The notes under the pieces: model-generated | The model's database searches: none | Told to the model about the DNA's origin: nothing | What the model saw: the letters and a program-made list of their open reading frames with translations, nothing else | Program-made: the position numbers and the translations under genes | Shown here: positions 54,401 to 62,093 of the stretch, one piece after another | Layout: each line of letters opens with the position of its first letter | Position numbering within the stretch: position 1 is the stretch's first letter | Assembly (NCBI RefSeq): GCF_013408535.1 | Contig: NZ_JACBZA010000001.1 | Location: forward strand, 124,001 to 188,000 | Source of the DNA: Actinopolymorpha cephalotaxi | GTDB taxonomy: Bacteria; Actinomycetota; Actinomycetes; Propionibacteriales; Actinopolymorphaceae | DNA length: 64,000 nt | Direction: 5' to 3'

Positions 54401-55375
54401 GCCGAGCACCTTGCCCACCAGCAGGTGCGCACCCGGCGCGACGCCGCGGTAACGACCGTCGGAGGCCGCGCCCGAGCCGAGCACGGTGGACGCGACGTGC
54501 GTGCCGTGCCCGGCGCCGTCGACCACGTTGCCCTTGCCACTGAAGTCGCGGGTCGCCTCGATCCGGCCGGCGAAGTCGGGATGGGTGGCGTCGATGCCGG
54601 TGTCCAGGACGGCGACCCTGACGCCCGAACCGTCAAGCCCGCGTTGCCAGGCGGCGGGCGCGCCGATCTGCGGGACGCTCTGGTCCAGGCTCGCCCGCAC
54701 CTTCGCGTCCAGCCATACCCGGCGGACGCCGCCGGTCAGCGTGGCGCCGGTCAGCGTGGGGTCGGTTCTCGGGTGCCGGGCGTTCGCGGGCTTGCCGGTG
54801 AGCCCGGACCAGAAGCGCGTCGCGTCCTGCTTGCGTACGGACACCGCGCCGGCGTGCGCCGCACCGAGCCGGGCGGTGAGCCGGGCCGCCGAGGGCGCGG
54901 CCGCCCGGGCCGACGCGGACGCGGTCGGATAGGTGAGGATCAGCGGCAGGGCGGAGGTGTGCGCGTCGTCGAAGCCCCGGCGCACCAGCGCGGAGACGTC
55001 GAACAACGCCGGGTCCAGCCGCCCGGCGCCGAGCAACCGCCGGGCGGCCTCGGGAACGAAGTGCGCGTCACCGGACGGGTCGGTGTAGGAGTGGTAACCC
55101 CCACCGCCCGCCGCCGGGCGCACCAGCGTGGCGGTGTCCGCGGAGTTCTGCCCGCCGGAGGTGTCCAGGCGTACGACGTCACCGGTGACCAGGGTGACCA
55201 CCGCCGACGACGACCGGGCGCCGGCGCCCGAGCCGACCCTGCCGGCCGAACCGTCACCGCCGGAACCCGGCGGCGCCGCGCCGGCGACGGTGGGGGACAG
55301 CAACCCGGTGGGAGTAAGCAGGGCGGCGACAACCGCACACACCGCCACCACGGCGGCGGACACGCGAGTACGCAT
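51449..55375 (-). CDS. Secreted subtilisin-like (S8) protease with PA domain, 1308 aa
   Basis: Signal peptide (hydrophobic AAVVAVCAVVAALL, cleavage near AGAAPPG ~34). Propeptide-like region to ~225. Catalytic triad Asp258 (VAVLDTGIDATHPDF), His290 (GAGHGTHVAS) and Ser464 (TGTSMATPHVAGSAA), with oxyanion Asn in AAGNFNP. A fibronectin-like region, a PA domain (~885-935, ADLRGKLAVVRESSDVSYADQVSAVVAKGARAVLL) and C-terminal beta-sandwiches follow. A large exported protease of the actinobacterial S8/PA type. No sortase or other anchor signal. Confidence 0.92.
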   Translation of the reverse strand: MRTRVSAAVVAVCAVVAALLTPTGLLSPTVAGAAPPGSGGDGSAGRVGSGAGARSSSAVVTLVTGDVVRLDTSGGQNSADTATLVRPAAGGGGYHSYTDPSGDAHFVPEAARRLLGAGRLDPALFDVSALVRRGFDDAHTSALPLILTYPTASASARAAAPSAARLTARLGAAHAGAVSVRKQDATRFWSGLTGKPANARHPRTDPTLTGATLTGGVRRVWLDAKVRASLDQSVPQIGAPAAWQRGLDGSGVRVAVLDTGIDATHPDFAGRIEATRDFSGKGNVVDGAGHGTHVASTVLGSGAASDGRYRGVAPGAHLLVGKVLGDDGSGSMSQVIEGMQWAASAGADVVNLSLGGDPSRGDDPVSRALDDLSDRYGTLFVVAAGNFNPYGQDSRFVTSPGAAGDALTVGAVSKQDRMYAGSRRGRLGDTAIKPEVVAPGVSITAAQAAGTGDGSPYTTMTGTSMATPHVAGSAALLLQEHPGWTVADVKAALTSTTVRINGATVVDQGAGRIDVDRATRQQVRVDQGTVDAGYFARPYDDSAMVVKKTLTYRNDGEDPVTLHLSTTLTDQKGQPGDASGLTVTPAQLTLPAGGSGQTTVTVDARTIAPSSYTGAVVATAAAVPDGADLAIRTTVGFYKQDDTVDISVKALDRHGRPAYATLRMAPYKKEDFDGRYYPDYFYLDPGETEQLRRVPEGDYNLWADILTFDESGRFVEEHSVVAIPRVHAYAPNFSIVLDARKAEPVRLTTPRASTIRSLALSWWRGTPGTPYRSFDALGVMVGDGSPEKVSVAGTDRVDDAPFVVTTAFDAGPPVLTGRIVGGARPPGDGVLHPVWEGGPPIDGTVVMAAADAGTASPDDLAGADLRGKLAVVRESSDVSYADQVSAVVAKGARAVLLTSAEPGVFWPSAGGPVPVLAAPKSDGDALVAVLGRGPASVRFVGEPVAPYAYDVAYVEQGQVPRQLSYVVRPDDVAQVDVRLSTTGTGERGWRLHNFVAAPCACGSTLVADYLPLLGRTRTEYVTARPDVGVQPSWQYRYGNPGDVMYTRDLPAYQPGQRLTEDWLAAPFSPGPANSELTLSGARRASTRFHDTLTYDIAPWTDSAGHWTPSLGPATSQSRLYRDGTLIASSDYGLRGSAQVPAAESGYRLETEVDPDETVFGLSTHARSTWTFRSAGNGGEYVLPLVDVDYTGVVDPATGRSALDLANTAADDRDVSLRLRVGHQLGSAAPEVRSVAVWVSFDEGTTWRRATVRSTPGAGEAGEAAGFTATYHHPRVRGSGSVSLRVTADDGAGNTVDQTLVRAYHLTHR

Positions 55376-55713
55376 GGAGGCTCCCGGAGACGTCGTCGTC
55401 CCGCCGGGAACCGCGCCGTGACCACCCGAGACCGGCCGGCGGCCCGGTCAACGGGGAGTATGACCGCGCTCACCCGCTGTCGTAAACAGTGCGGAGGCAC
55501 GCTGGCACATTTCAGCCACACAGCACCGCGCGGGGCGCCGACGGCCGCGGTTCGTCCACGCCACAAGGGGTCCGGCGGCTGGCGAGCTCCGGACACCCCG
55601 CGCGGGCGGGGTTCTCACATGGTGAACGTGCAGGGGGTCGGCGTTGCCCTGCGTTACCGCGCGCCATAGCGTCGAGCCCTCGCTTTTGGGCCCGCACAGA
55701 GGAGTTGACGCCC
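55376..55713 (+). promoter_or_regulatory. Promoter region of the ThuA-Gfo/Idh operon
   Basis: TTGCCC (55644-55649), 17 bp and TAGCGT (55667-55672) make a fair promoter, with AGAGGAG (55699-55705) as ribosome binding site for the GTG at 55714. The left half of the gap also carries the protease promoter, where no clear hexamers are seen. Confidence 0.5.
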
Positions 55714-56394
55714 GTGACAACATCGCCGGGTCCCGCCGGATCGCGCCGCGCGCTGGTCGTCCGCGGAGGCTGGGACGGCCACGTGCCCGTGGAGGCCACC
55801 GACCGCTTCGTCCCGTTCCTGCGGGAGAGCGGCTACACCGTGGAGGTCTCCGACACCCTGGACTCCTACCTCGACGCCGACCTGCTCGCCTCGACCGACC
55901 TGATCGTGCAGTGCTGGACGATGGGCCAGATCAGCCCCGAGCAGAGCAAGGGCCTGGACACGGCCGTGCGCGCGGGCACCGGGCTGGCCGGCTGGCACGG
56001 TGGCATCGCCGACGCCTTCCGCGCCGACCTCGAGTACAACTTCATGGTGGGCGGGCAGTTCATCTGCCACCCGGGCGGCTTCGTCGACCACGAGGTCCAG
56101 GTGCTCCCCGAGCGCGCCGACCACCCGATCGTCGCCGGTGTCGACCGGTTCGCCGTGCACACCGAGCAGTACTACGTCCACGCGGACCCGAGCATCGACG
56201 TGCTCGCGTCCACGACCTTCGCCGCGCATCCGGACTACCCCTGGATCGACGGCGTGACCATGCCGGCCGTGTGGACCAAGCCGTGGGGTTCCGGCCGGGT
56301 CTTCGTCTGTACGGTCGGTCACAAGCTTGACGACCTCGACACCCCCGAGGTTCGCACGATCATCGAGAGAGGACTGCTATGGGCGAGCCGCTGA
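55714..56394 (+). CDS. ThuA-domain protein, 226 aa
   Basis: Glutamine-amidotransferase-like ThuA fold: ALVVRGGWDGHVPVEATDRFVPFLRESGYTVEVSDTLDSY, DLIVQCWTMGQIS, GTGLAGWHGGIADAF, HPGGFVDHEVQVL, YYVHADPSIDVLAS and MPAVWTKPWGSGRVFVCTVGH. ThuA proteins serve in trehalose/sugar utilisation, often with Gfo/Idh dehydrogenases that oxidise C3. Overlaps the next gene by 16 nt. Confidence 0.88.
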   Translation: MTTSPGPAGSRRALVVRGGWDGHVPVEATDRFVPFLRESGYTVEVSDTLDSYLDADLLASTDLIVQCWTMGQISPEQSKGLDTAVRAGTGLAGWHGGIADAFRADLEYNFMVGGQFICHPGGFVDHEVQVLPERADHPIVAGVDRFAVHTEQYYVHADPSIDVLASTTFAAHPDYPWIDGVTMPAVWTKPWGSGRVFVCTVGHKLDDLDTPEVRTIIERGLLWASR

Positions 56395-57476
56395 AGGTTG
56401 GCGTCGTCGGCACGGGCACGATCAGCAAGACGTACTTCGAGCACATGGCCAAGCTGCCGGGTCTCGACGTCGTCGCCGCCGCCGACCTGGACATCTCGCG
56501 GGCCAAGGCCGCCGGTGACAAGTACGGCGTACGGGCGCTGACTCCCGACGAGCTGTACGCCGACGACGAGGTGGAGGCCATCCTCAACCTCACCATCCCG
56601 GCCGCGCACGCCTCGGTGGCGCTGGCCGCGCTCGGTGCGGGCAAGCACGTCTACGGCGAGAAGCCGCTGGCCGCCACCCGGCAGGAGGCCCGTCCGCTGC
56701 TCGACGCCGCCACCAAGGCCGGCCTGCGGATCGGCTGCGCGCCCGACACCGTGCTCGGTACCGGTACGCAGACCGCACGGGCGCTGCTCGACCGCGGTGA
56801 CATCGGTCAGCCGACCGCGGCGAGCGCGTTCTTCGTCAGCCCCGGACCCGAGCCGTGGCACCCGGACCCGGAGTTCTACTACAAGCCGGGTGGCGGGCCG
56901 CTGCTGGACATGGGCCCCTACTACCTCAGTGCGCTGATCAACCTGCTCGGGCCGATCGCCCGGGTGACCGGCCGGGTCGGCCGGGCCAAGCAGGAGCGCA
57001 CCGTCGGCAGTGGCCCCAAGGAGGGGACGACGTTCAGCGTCGAGGTGGACACGCACGTGACCGGCGTCCTCGAGCACGAGTCCGGCGTCCTCAGCACGGT
57101 CGTCACCAGCTTCGACGTCTGGGGCTCCAACCTGCCCCGGATCGAGGTCTACGGCAGCGAGGGTTCGCTGTCGGTGCCCGACCCGAACGGCTTCGCCGGT
57201 GACGTCAAGCTGTACAAGCCCGGCAGCGACTGGTCGGTGGCGAAGGTGGCCGGTGGGTACGCCGACTCCGGCCGCGGCTACGGCCTGGCGGACATGGCAC
57301 GGGCGATCCGCGACGGCGGCGCGCACCGGGCCAGCGGCGAGCTCGCCTACCACGTGCTCGACGTGATGGAGTCGCTGCTGGAGTCCGGCGCCCAGGGCGG
57401 CGCTCCGGTCGAGGTGGACAGCACGGTCGAGCGGCCGGCGGCCGTCCCCGAGGGTGCGACCCCCGACAAGGCCTGA
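56379..57476 (+). CDS. Gfo/Idh/MocA oxidoreductase, 365 aa
   Basis: GVVGTGTISKTYFEHMAKLPGLDVVAAADLD (Rossmann, 5-35), HVYGEKPLAATRQEARPLLDAA (catalytic Lys in EKP ~93), PGGGPLLDMGPYYLSALINLLGPI (substrate His replaced by Tyr in this group), ending in a Rossmann-independent sheet domain. Paired with ThuA, as in 3-keto-sugar forming systems. Starts inside the ThuA 3' end. Terminator after it. Confidence 0.88.
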   Translation: MGEPLKVGVVGTGTISKTYFEHMAKLPGLDVVAAADLDISRAKAAGDKYGVRALTPDELYADDEVEAILNLTIPAAHASVALAALGAGKHVYGEKPLAATRQEARPLLDAATKAGLRIGCAPDTVLGTGTQTARALLDRGDIGQPTAASAFFVSPGPEPWHPDPEFYYKPGGGPLLDMGPYYLSALINLLGPIARVTGRVGRAKQERTVGSGPKEGTTFSVEVDTHVTGVLEHESGVLSTVVTSFDVWGSNLPRIEVYGSEGSLSVPDPNGFAGDVKLYKPGSDWSVAKVAGGYADSGRGYGLADMARAIRDGGAHRASGELAYHVLDVMESLLESGAQGGAPVEVDSTVERPAAVPEGATPDKA

Positions 57477-57533
57477 GGCAGGCCCCAGGCCTGGACCGCG
57501 TCGACCCGAAGCGTTCGACGTACGACGGCACGA

Positions 57534-57565
57534 ACGGCCCCCACACCGCACGGTGTGGGGGCCGT
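57534..57565 (+). terminator. Terminator of the ThuA operon
   Basis: ACGGCCCCCACACCG and CGGTGTGGGGGCCGT pair over 15 bp with a 2-nt loop, 58 nt past the stop. Confidence 0.7.
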
Positions 57566-57905
57566 CGGCGTTTCGGTGTCCGCTTCCGGAAGTGGTGACG
57601 GCACGAATTTTCGCTCGGGTTACGCGTCAAGGTCACCGGGCGTGGAACGGCAGTCATCGGACGGTGTCCGCGTAGCGTGGTCGGCGTTACCTGGAAGAAA
57701 CGAACGCAATGTGACAAGGCGAGTTCAGTCGCTCACGAAGCGTTTGTTGATAGCGGGAAGTAGTCGGGAACAGCGTGCGTCCGACCGTTGACTAGGCGGG
57801 GCGGCGCCCGTACCTTAGGTGCACATTGAAACGACTCAGGCCGCTTCTTTTAACACGGGGTTAACGCGAACGCAGGGTACGGGGTCAACGCGAAGGCGGA
57901 TGGGC
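57566..57905 (+). promoter_or_regulatory. Control region of the LuxR-type gene with a 24-bp-period direct repeat
   Basis: ACGGGGTTAACGCGAA (57855-57870) and ACGGGGTCAACGCGAA (57879-57894) differ at one base and start 24 bp apart, immediately before the LuxR-type gene. This part is less GC-rich than its surroundings (CTTCTTTTAACA). An alternative GTG at 57819 lies in frame. Confidence 0.5.
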
Positions 57906-58259
57906 ATGTCAGATCTCAGCCATGGCGTAGTGAGGGCTCTTCGACCGGCTGGTGTCGCTAACGAGGGCATCTACAGTGCGCCAACTGTCACCACGACGCA
58001 TCACAATGTTCCCAGTCATGTTCCGAGTCACGTTCCAAGTCATGTCACGACGACGACCGACCTCAGGCGCCGCGTGACCGACGACGAGATCAGGCTCCTG
58101 GCACTGCTGGCCGACGGGCTTCCGGTGGAAGCCATCGCGCGTCGGCTAGCGCTTTCCGATCGGACGGTGCGCCGGCGTTCGCGGGCGCTCTGCGACCGAC
58201 TCGGTGCCCGGGCGCCCATTCAGGTCGTCGCTTGGGCCGCGAGGAACGGGCTGATCTAA
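57906..58259 (+). CDS. Orphan LuxR-type helix-turn-helix protein, 117 aa
   Basis: C-terminal LuxR/GerE DNA-binding domain (~57-117): VTDDEIRLLALLADGLPVEAIARRLALSDRTVRRRSRALCDRLG then ARAPIQVVAWAARNGLI. No receiver or sensor domain; the first ~55 residues include a (VPSH)3 repeat. AAGGCGG precedes the ATG at 57900/57906; either could start. The VPSH codons differ only at synonymous sites, so this part is translated. Confidence 0.75.
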   Translation: MSDLSHGVVRALRPAGVANEGIYSAPTVTTTHHNVPSHVPSHVPSHVTTTTDLRRRVTDDEIRLLALLADGLPVEAIARRLALSDRTVRRRSRALCDRLGARAPIQVVAWAARNGLI

Positions 58260-58349
58260 GAACCCCCGAGCAGGGTTCGAATCAGCTCCCCCCGCGCCGG
58301 TGGTCGCAGCGCAACGAGGCGTTCGGCCGTCGGTCGCCAACCGAATCTC

Positions 58350-58392
58350 CCGTTGGGCGGGTGTCGTGATGACACCCGCCCAACGGTTTTTT
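58350..58392 (+). terminator. Canonical intrinsic terminator of the LuxR-type gene
   Basis: CCGTTGGGCGGGTGTC pairs with GACACCCGCCCAACGG over 16 bp (5-nt loop), followed by six T residues: the only textbook U-tract terminator in the window. Confidence 0.92.
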
Positions 58393-58540
58393 GTGGGCCG
58401 AGTTCGGTGGACGGAGCTCGCGTCCGGAGAGCGGTTTCCCGCAGTGGGTGTTCTCGGTGTGGGATCGTTACCAGCCTGTGATCGGCGCCGCGGGCGGAGA
58501 ATTCGAGGGGAATTACCACCGAGAGTGACGAAAAGCGCAA

Positions 58541-58580
58541 CACGAACGCCCGGCCGAATGCTCCCGGCCGGGCGTTCGTG
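58541..58580 (-). terminator. Terminator of the sugar ABC operon
   Basis: A 16-bp perfect stem (CACGAACGCCCGGCCG with CGGCCGGGCGTTCGTG, 8-nt loop) 24 nt beyond the permease stop on the minus strand. Confidence 0.75.
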
Positions 58581-58604
58581 GGTTCCTGCTGGGGTTTCGG
58601 TCCT

Positions 58605-59477
58605 TCAGCCCTTCACGCCAGTGAGGGTGATGCCCTGGATGAACGTGCGCTGGGCGAAGAAGAACACCACGATCACCGGGATCACCACCACGGTGCTGGC
58701 CGCCATCAGCGGCCCGAACTGCGAGCTGTACTCGCTGCGGAAGAAGGTCAGCCCGAGCGAGAGGGTGTAACTGTCGGCGTCACTGAGGTAGATCAGCGGG
58801 CCGAGCAGGTCGTTCCAGGACGTGAGGAACTGGAACAGCGCCACCGCTGCCAAGGCCGGCTTGGCAAGCGGCAGGATGATCCGCCAGTAGATGACCAGCT
58901 CGTTGGCGCCGTCCATGCGGGCCGACTCCGACATCTCCTTCGGGATGCTCAGGAAGAACTGCCGGAGCAGGAAGATGTAGAACGGCACACCGAAGAAGTG
59001 CGGCACGATCAACGGCAGGTAGGTGTCGGTCCACCCGATCGACCGGAACATCGTGAACAGCGGCACCATCGTGACGTAGAACGGGATCATCATCGTGGAA
59101 AGGATCACCACGAACAGCGGTGTGCGCCACCGCCACTCGATCCGGGACAGCCCGTATGCCACGAACGAGCTCGACAGCGCCGCGCCGAGCATGGAGAAGG
59201 CGCAGATCACCAGCGTGTTGAACAGATAGCGGGCGAACGGGAACACCTGCAGCCCCGCGATGTAGTTCTCCAGCGTCAGCGTCTTCGGAAACCACACCAC
59301 CGGAAAGGCGTTCAGGTCCACGCCGGTCTTCAGTGAGCCGGACACCATCCAGAAGAACGGCACCATGAAGATCACGCTGATCGCGATCAGGAAGGCGTGC
59401 GCGACGACCTTCTCGGCGAGTTTGTTCCAGCCCGCGCCCCGTTGGGCGGGGAGGGCCGTGCGTTGTGCGACTGCCAT
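58605..59477 (-). CDS. Sugar ABC transporter permease (MalG/UgpE type), 290 aa
   Basis: Six helices and the EAA loop [32 protein letters not shown] (~195-225) that docks the ATPase; C-terminal [35 protein letters not shown] is typical of CUT1 permeases. Works with the other permease and lipoprotein of the operon. Confidence 0.92.
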   Translation of the reverse strand: [290 protein letters not shown]

Positions 59478-59492
59478 CTTTCCTCAGCCCTC

Positions 59493-60443
59493 CTATGCTC
59501 CGCCGTAGTAGACGCGCCGGCCGACCAGGCGGAAGACGAGCGCGGTCCCCAGGCCGACGATGATGAACAGCACCCAGGCGATCGCGCTCGCGTAGCCGAC
59601 CTTGAAGAACTGGAACGCGTTCTGGTACAGGTACAGGCCCGACACGAGGGTCTTGCCGGCCGGGCCGCCGGTGCCGTTGGTCAGCACGAACACCGGCGTG
59701 AAGAACTGGAAGCCGGCGATCAGACCGGTGACCAGGGCGAACAGCAGGTGCGGGCTGAGGAACGGCAGGCTCACGTGCCGGAAGCGCCGGAACACCCCCG
59801 CGCCGTCGACCTTGGCCTGGTCGTGCAGGTCCTGCGGCACGTCCTGCAGGCCCGCCAGCAGGATGATCATCAGGTTGCCCGCGCCCCAGGTGCTGAAGAT
59901 GATCAGCGCGGGCATCGCCCATTCGGGGCTTGCCAGCCAGCCCGGCCCGGTGATGCCGAACCACCCCAGGACCGTGTTGAAGACGCCGTACTGCGGGTTG
60001 AAGACGTACAACCACACCACGGCGGAGGCCACCAGCGGCACGATCGCCGGCAGGTAGAAGATCACCCGGTAGATCGACTGACCGCGGACGTTCAGGTTGA
60101 GCAGGATGGCGAGGAACAACGCCACCGCGATGCCGAGCGGCACGCTCACCACGATGTAGTAGAGCGTGTTGCCGAGCGAGTCCCACCAGGAGGAGTCCGA
60201 CACCAGGGACTCGTAGTTGCCGAGCCCGAGCCACTGCGCGGGCTTCATCATCGTGGCCGAGGTGAAGCTGTAGTACAGCGACACCAGCACCGGGTAGAGG
60301 GTGAACCACAACAGCCCGATGATCGCCGGTGAGGTGAACACCAGGCCCCAGAAGAAGTTGCGGCGTTGCTGGGGGGTGCGCGCGGGCCGTCTGGCGGCCG
60401 ACCGGCGCTCGGCTGACGACGACTGTGCCGTGGTCGTGGTCAT
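59493..60443 (-). CDS. Sugar ABC transporter permease (MalF/UgpA type), 316 aa
   Basis: Six helices, opening FFWGLVFTSPAIIGLLWFTLYPVLVSLYYSFT, EAA loop DLHDQAKVDGAGVFRRFRHVSLPFLSPHLLFAL (~205-237). ATG at 60443 behind GGAAGGAGG; its ATGA overlaps the stop of the lipoprotein gene. Confidence 0.92.
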   Translation of the reverse strand: MTTTTAQSSSAERRSAARRPARTPQQRRNFFWGLVFTSPAIIGLLWFTLYPVLVSLYYSFTSATMMKPAQWLGLGNYESLVSDSSWWDSLGNTLYYIVVSVPLGIAVALFLAILLNLNVRGQSIYRVIFYLPAIVPLVASAVVWLYVFNPQYGVFNTVLGWFGITGPGWLASPEWAMPALIIFSTWGAGNLMIILLAGLQDVPQDLHDQAKVDGAGVFRRFRHVSLPFLSPHLLFALVTGLIAGFQFFTPVFVLTNGTGGPAGKTLVSGLYLYQNAFQFFKVGYASAIAWVLFIIVGLGTALVFRLVGRRVYYGGA

Positions 60444-61837
60444 GCCTCGACCTCCTTCCGGAACCTGTCCCACTCGCCCATGACGTTCTTCTTGACCGTG
60501 CGCAGGGCCTGGATGGGTGTGCTCAAGCCGAGCACGGCGTTGCTGATCTGCTCGTCGAGCTGGGTGAAGTAGAAGTCGGCCACCGGCACCGGCGGGCGAA
60601 TGTTGGTCGCGGTGGTGAGTACGTCGTAGAACGGCGCCATCACCGGGTCGTCGCGGATCTCCGCGAGGACCGCGGCCTTGCGGTAGCCGGGCGGGAACCC
60701 GACCGTCTCCCACTGGGCCTTGGTGCCCTCGTCGGTGGCGCCGACCCAGCGCAGGAACTCCCACGCCTCGTCCTTGTGCCGGGCGGTCGCGGGGATGAAC
60801 ATCCCCCAGCCACCGATCCAGGCACCCGCACCGGGAGCCTTCGCCCCGGGCGGTTCGAAGGGAAGCAGCGTGGCGCCGATCTTCATGTCCTTGGCGTTGG
60901 TCTTGATGTCGCGGTAGTTCGGCGCGACCAGCGGAGCCATGCCGATGTTGCCGGTGCTGAACGGGTGCAGCTGCAGGCCCGGCGGCGTCACCGTCACCCG
61001 GTCGGCACCGCCCACCGACTTGGCGTACTTGACGATCCACTCCAGCGCCTTCACGGAGTACTCGTGGTCGGGAGTGACCTCCTCGCGTTCCTTGTCGTAG
61101 AACTCCGCGCCGAAGCCGAAGCCCCACGTGAACAGCGAGTTGGAGTAGCCGTAGGAGTCCCAGGGGATCATGCCGATCTTGGTGACGTTGGCCCCGGACT
61201 TCTTCAGGATCTTCGCGGAGTACTCGTCCACCTCCTCCAGCGTCTTCGGCGGCTTCTCCGGGTCCAGACCCGAGTCCTCGAACAACTGCTTGTTCCAGAA
61301 GAACGGGAAGTTCGGGTCGGCGTCCCACTGCATCTGCCAGACGCTGCCCTTGTAGGTGATGCTCTCCCAGACCGGCGCGAAGAAGTCGTCCTGGGACAGG
61401 CCCGCCGCCCGGTAGCGGCTGGTGAGGTCGGTCATGATGCCGAGCTCGACCCACTGCGGCGCCTGGGACGGAACGAGCTGACCGACGTCGGGTGGGTTGC
61501 CGCCGGCGATCGCGGTGAACAGCTTCTGCTGGACCGCGCCGCCGCCCATCCCGGCCGGCGCGTAGGTCACGCGTACGCCGATGTCGGGCTGGGCCTCCTC
61601 GAACTTCTTCGCGAGGTTGACCATCCCCGCACCGACGGTCGAACCCCAGACGCTGTAGACCTCGATGTTCGTCTTACGTCCCGGCGCCGGTTTCTTGTCC
61701 AGACCGACGTCGGTGATGGGCGGCGTGCCCTTGGTGAACGTGCACCCCCCGGTGAGGAGGCCCATCGCGCCCAGGCCAAGCCCGCCGAGGGCCTGGATCG
61801 CCCGTCGGCGCGAGATGCGTGCTGCCGGCATGACCAT
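60440..61837 (-). CDS. Sugar ABC transporter solute-binding lipoprotein, 465 aa
   Basis: Twin-arginine-type lipoprotein signal (SRRRAIQALGGLGLGAMGLLTGGC, lipobox Cys ~31), then a family 1 solute-binding protein (IEVYSVWGSTVGAGMVNLAKKFEEAQPDIGVRVTY, GGNPPDVGQLV, FYFTQLDEQISNAVLG). Binds a carbohydrate outside the membrane and delivers it to the two permeases. The operon has no ATPase, so a shared MsiK-type ATPase is likely. ATG at 61837; 61831 also fits AAGGAG. Confidence 0.9.
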   Translation of the reverse strand: MVMPAARISRRRAIQALGGLGLGAMGLLTGGCTFTKGTPPITDVGLDKKPAPGRKTNIEVYSVWGSTVGAGMVNLAKKFEEAQPDIGVRVTYAPAGMGGGAVQQKLFTAIAGGNPPDVGQLVPSQAPQWVELGIMTDLTSRYRAAGLSQDDFFAPVWESITYKGSVWQMQWDADPNFPFFWNKQLFEDSGLDPEKPPKTLEEVDEYSAKILKKSGANVTKIGMIPWDSYGYSNSLFTWGFGFGAEFYDKEREEVTPDHEYSVKALEWIVKYAKSVGGADRVTVTPPGLQLHPFSTGNIGMAPLVAPNYRDIKTNAKDMKIGATLLPFEPPGAKAPGAGAWIGGWGMFIPATARHKDEAWEFLRWVGATDEGTKAQWETVGFPPGYRKAAVLAEIRDDPVMAPFYDVLTTATNIRPPVPVADFYFTQLDEQISNAVLGLSTPIQALRTVKKNVMGEWDRFRKEVEA

Positions 61838-62093
61838 CGCACTCCTTTGCTCGTCGCGCTTGATCGTCGCGCTCCGCACACCTTGCTGACCCCGGGTGAG
61901 CACCAGAAGATGGCATCGAGCCCCGCATCTGGCAAGGATCGATCACACTGCCGAACACGCCGGGGTGGGTGGAGACGACCCAGGGTCGTCGAAAACCGCC
62001 AACCCCGCCTTGCGCTGTCCGAGTTCGGCCAGCCAGGCGACCGGTAGCGGCTCGGCGCGAAGGTTGGGCGAACAGCCTGGAAGGCTTGGCCTC

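Noticed and set aside
60444-61454. N-terminal extension of the MalF-type permease frame
   Set aside because: It overlaps the solute-binding protein in another frame; the ATG at 60443 has an ideal ribosome binding site and starts the permease domain.
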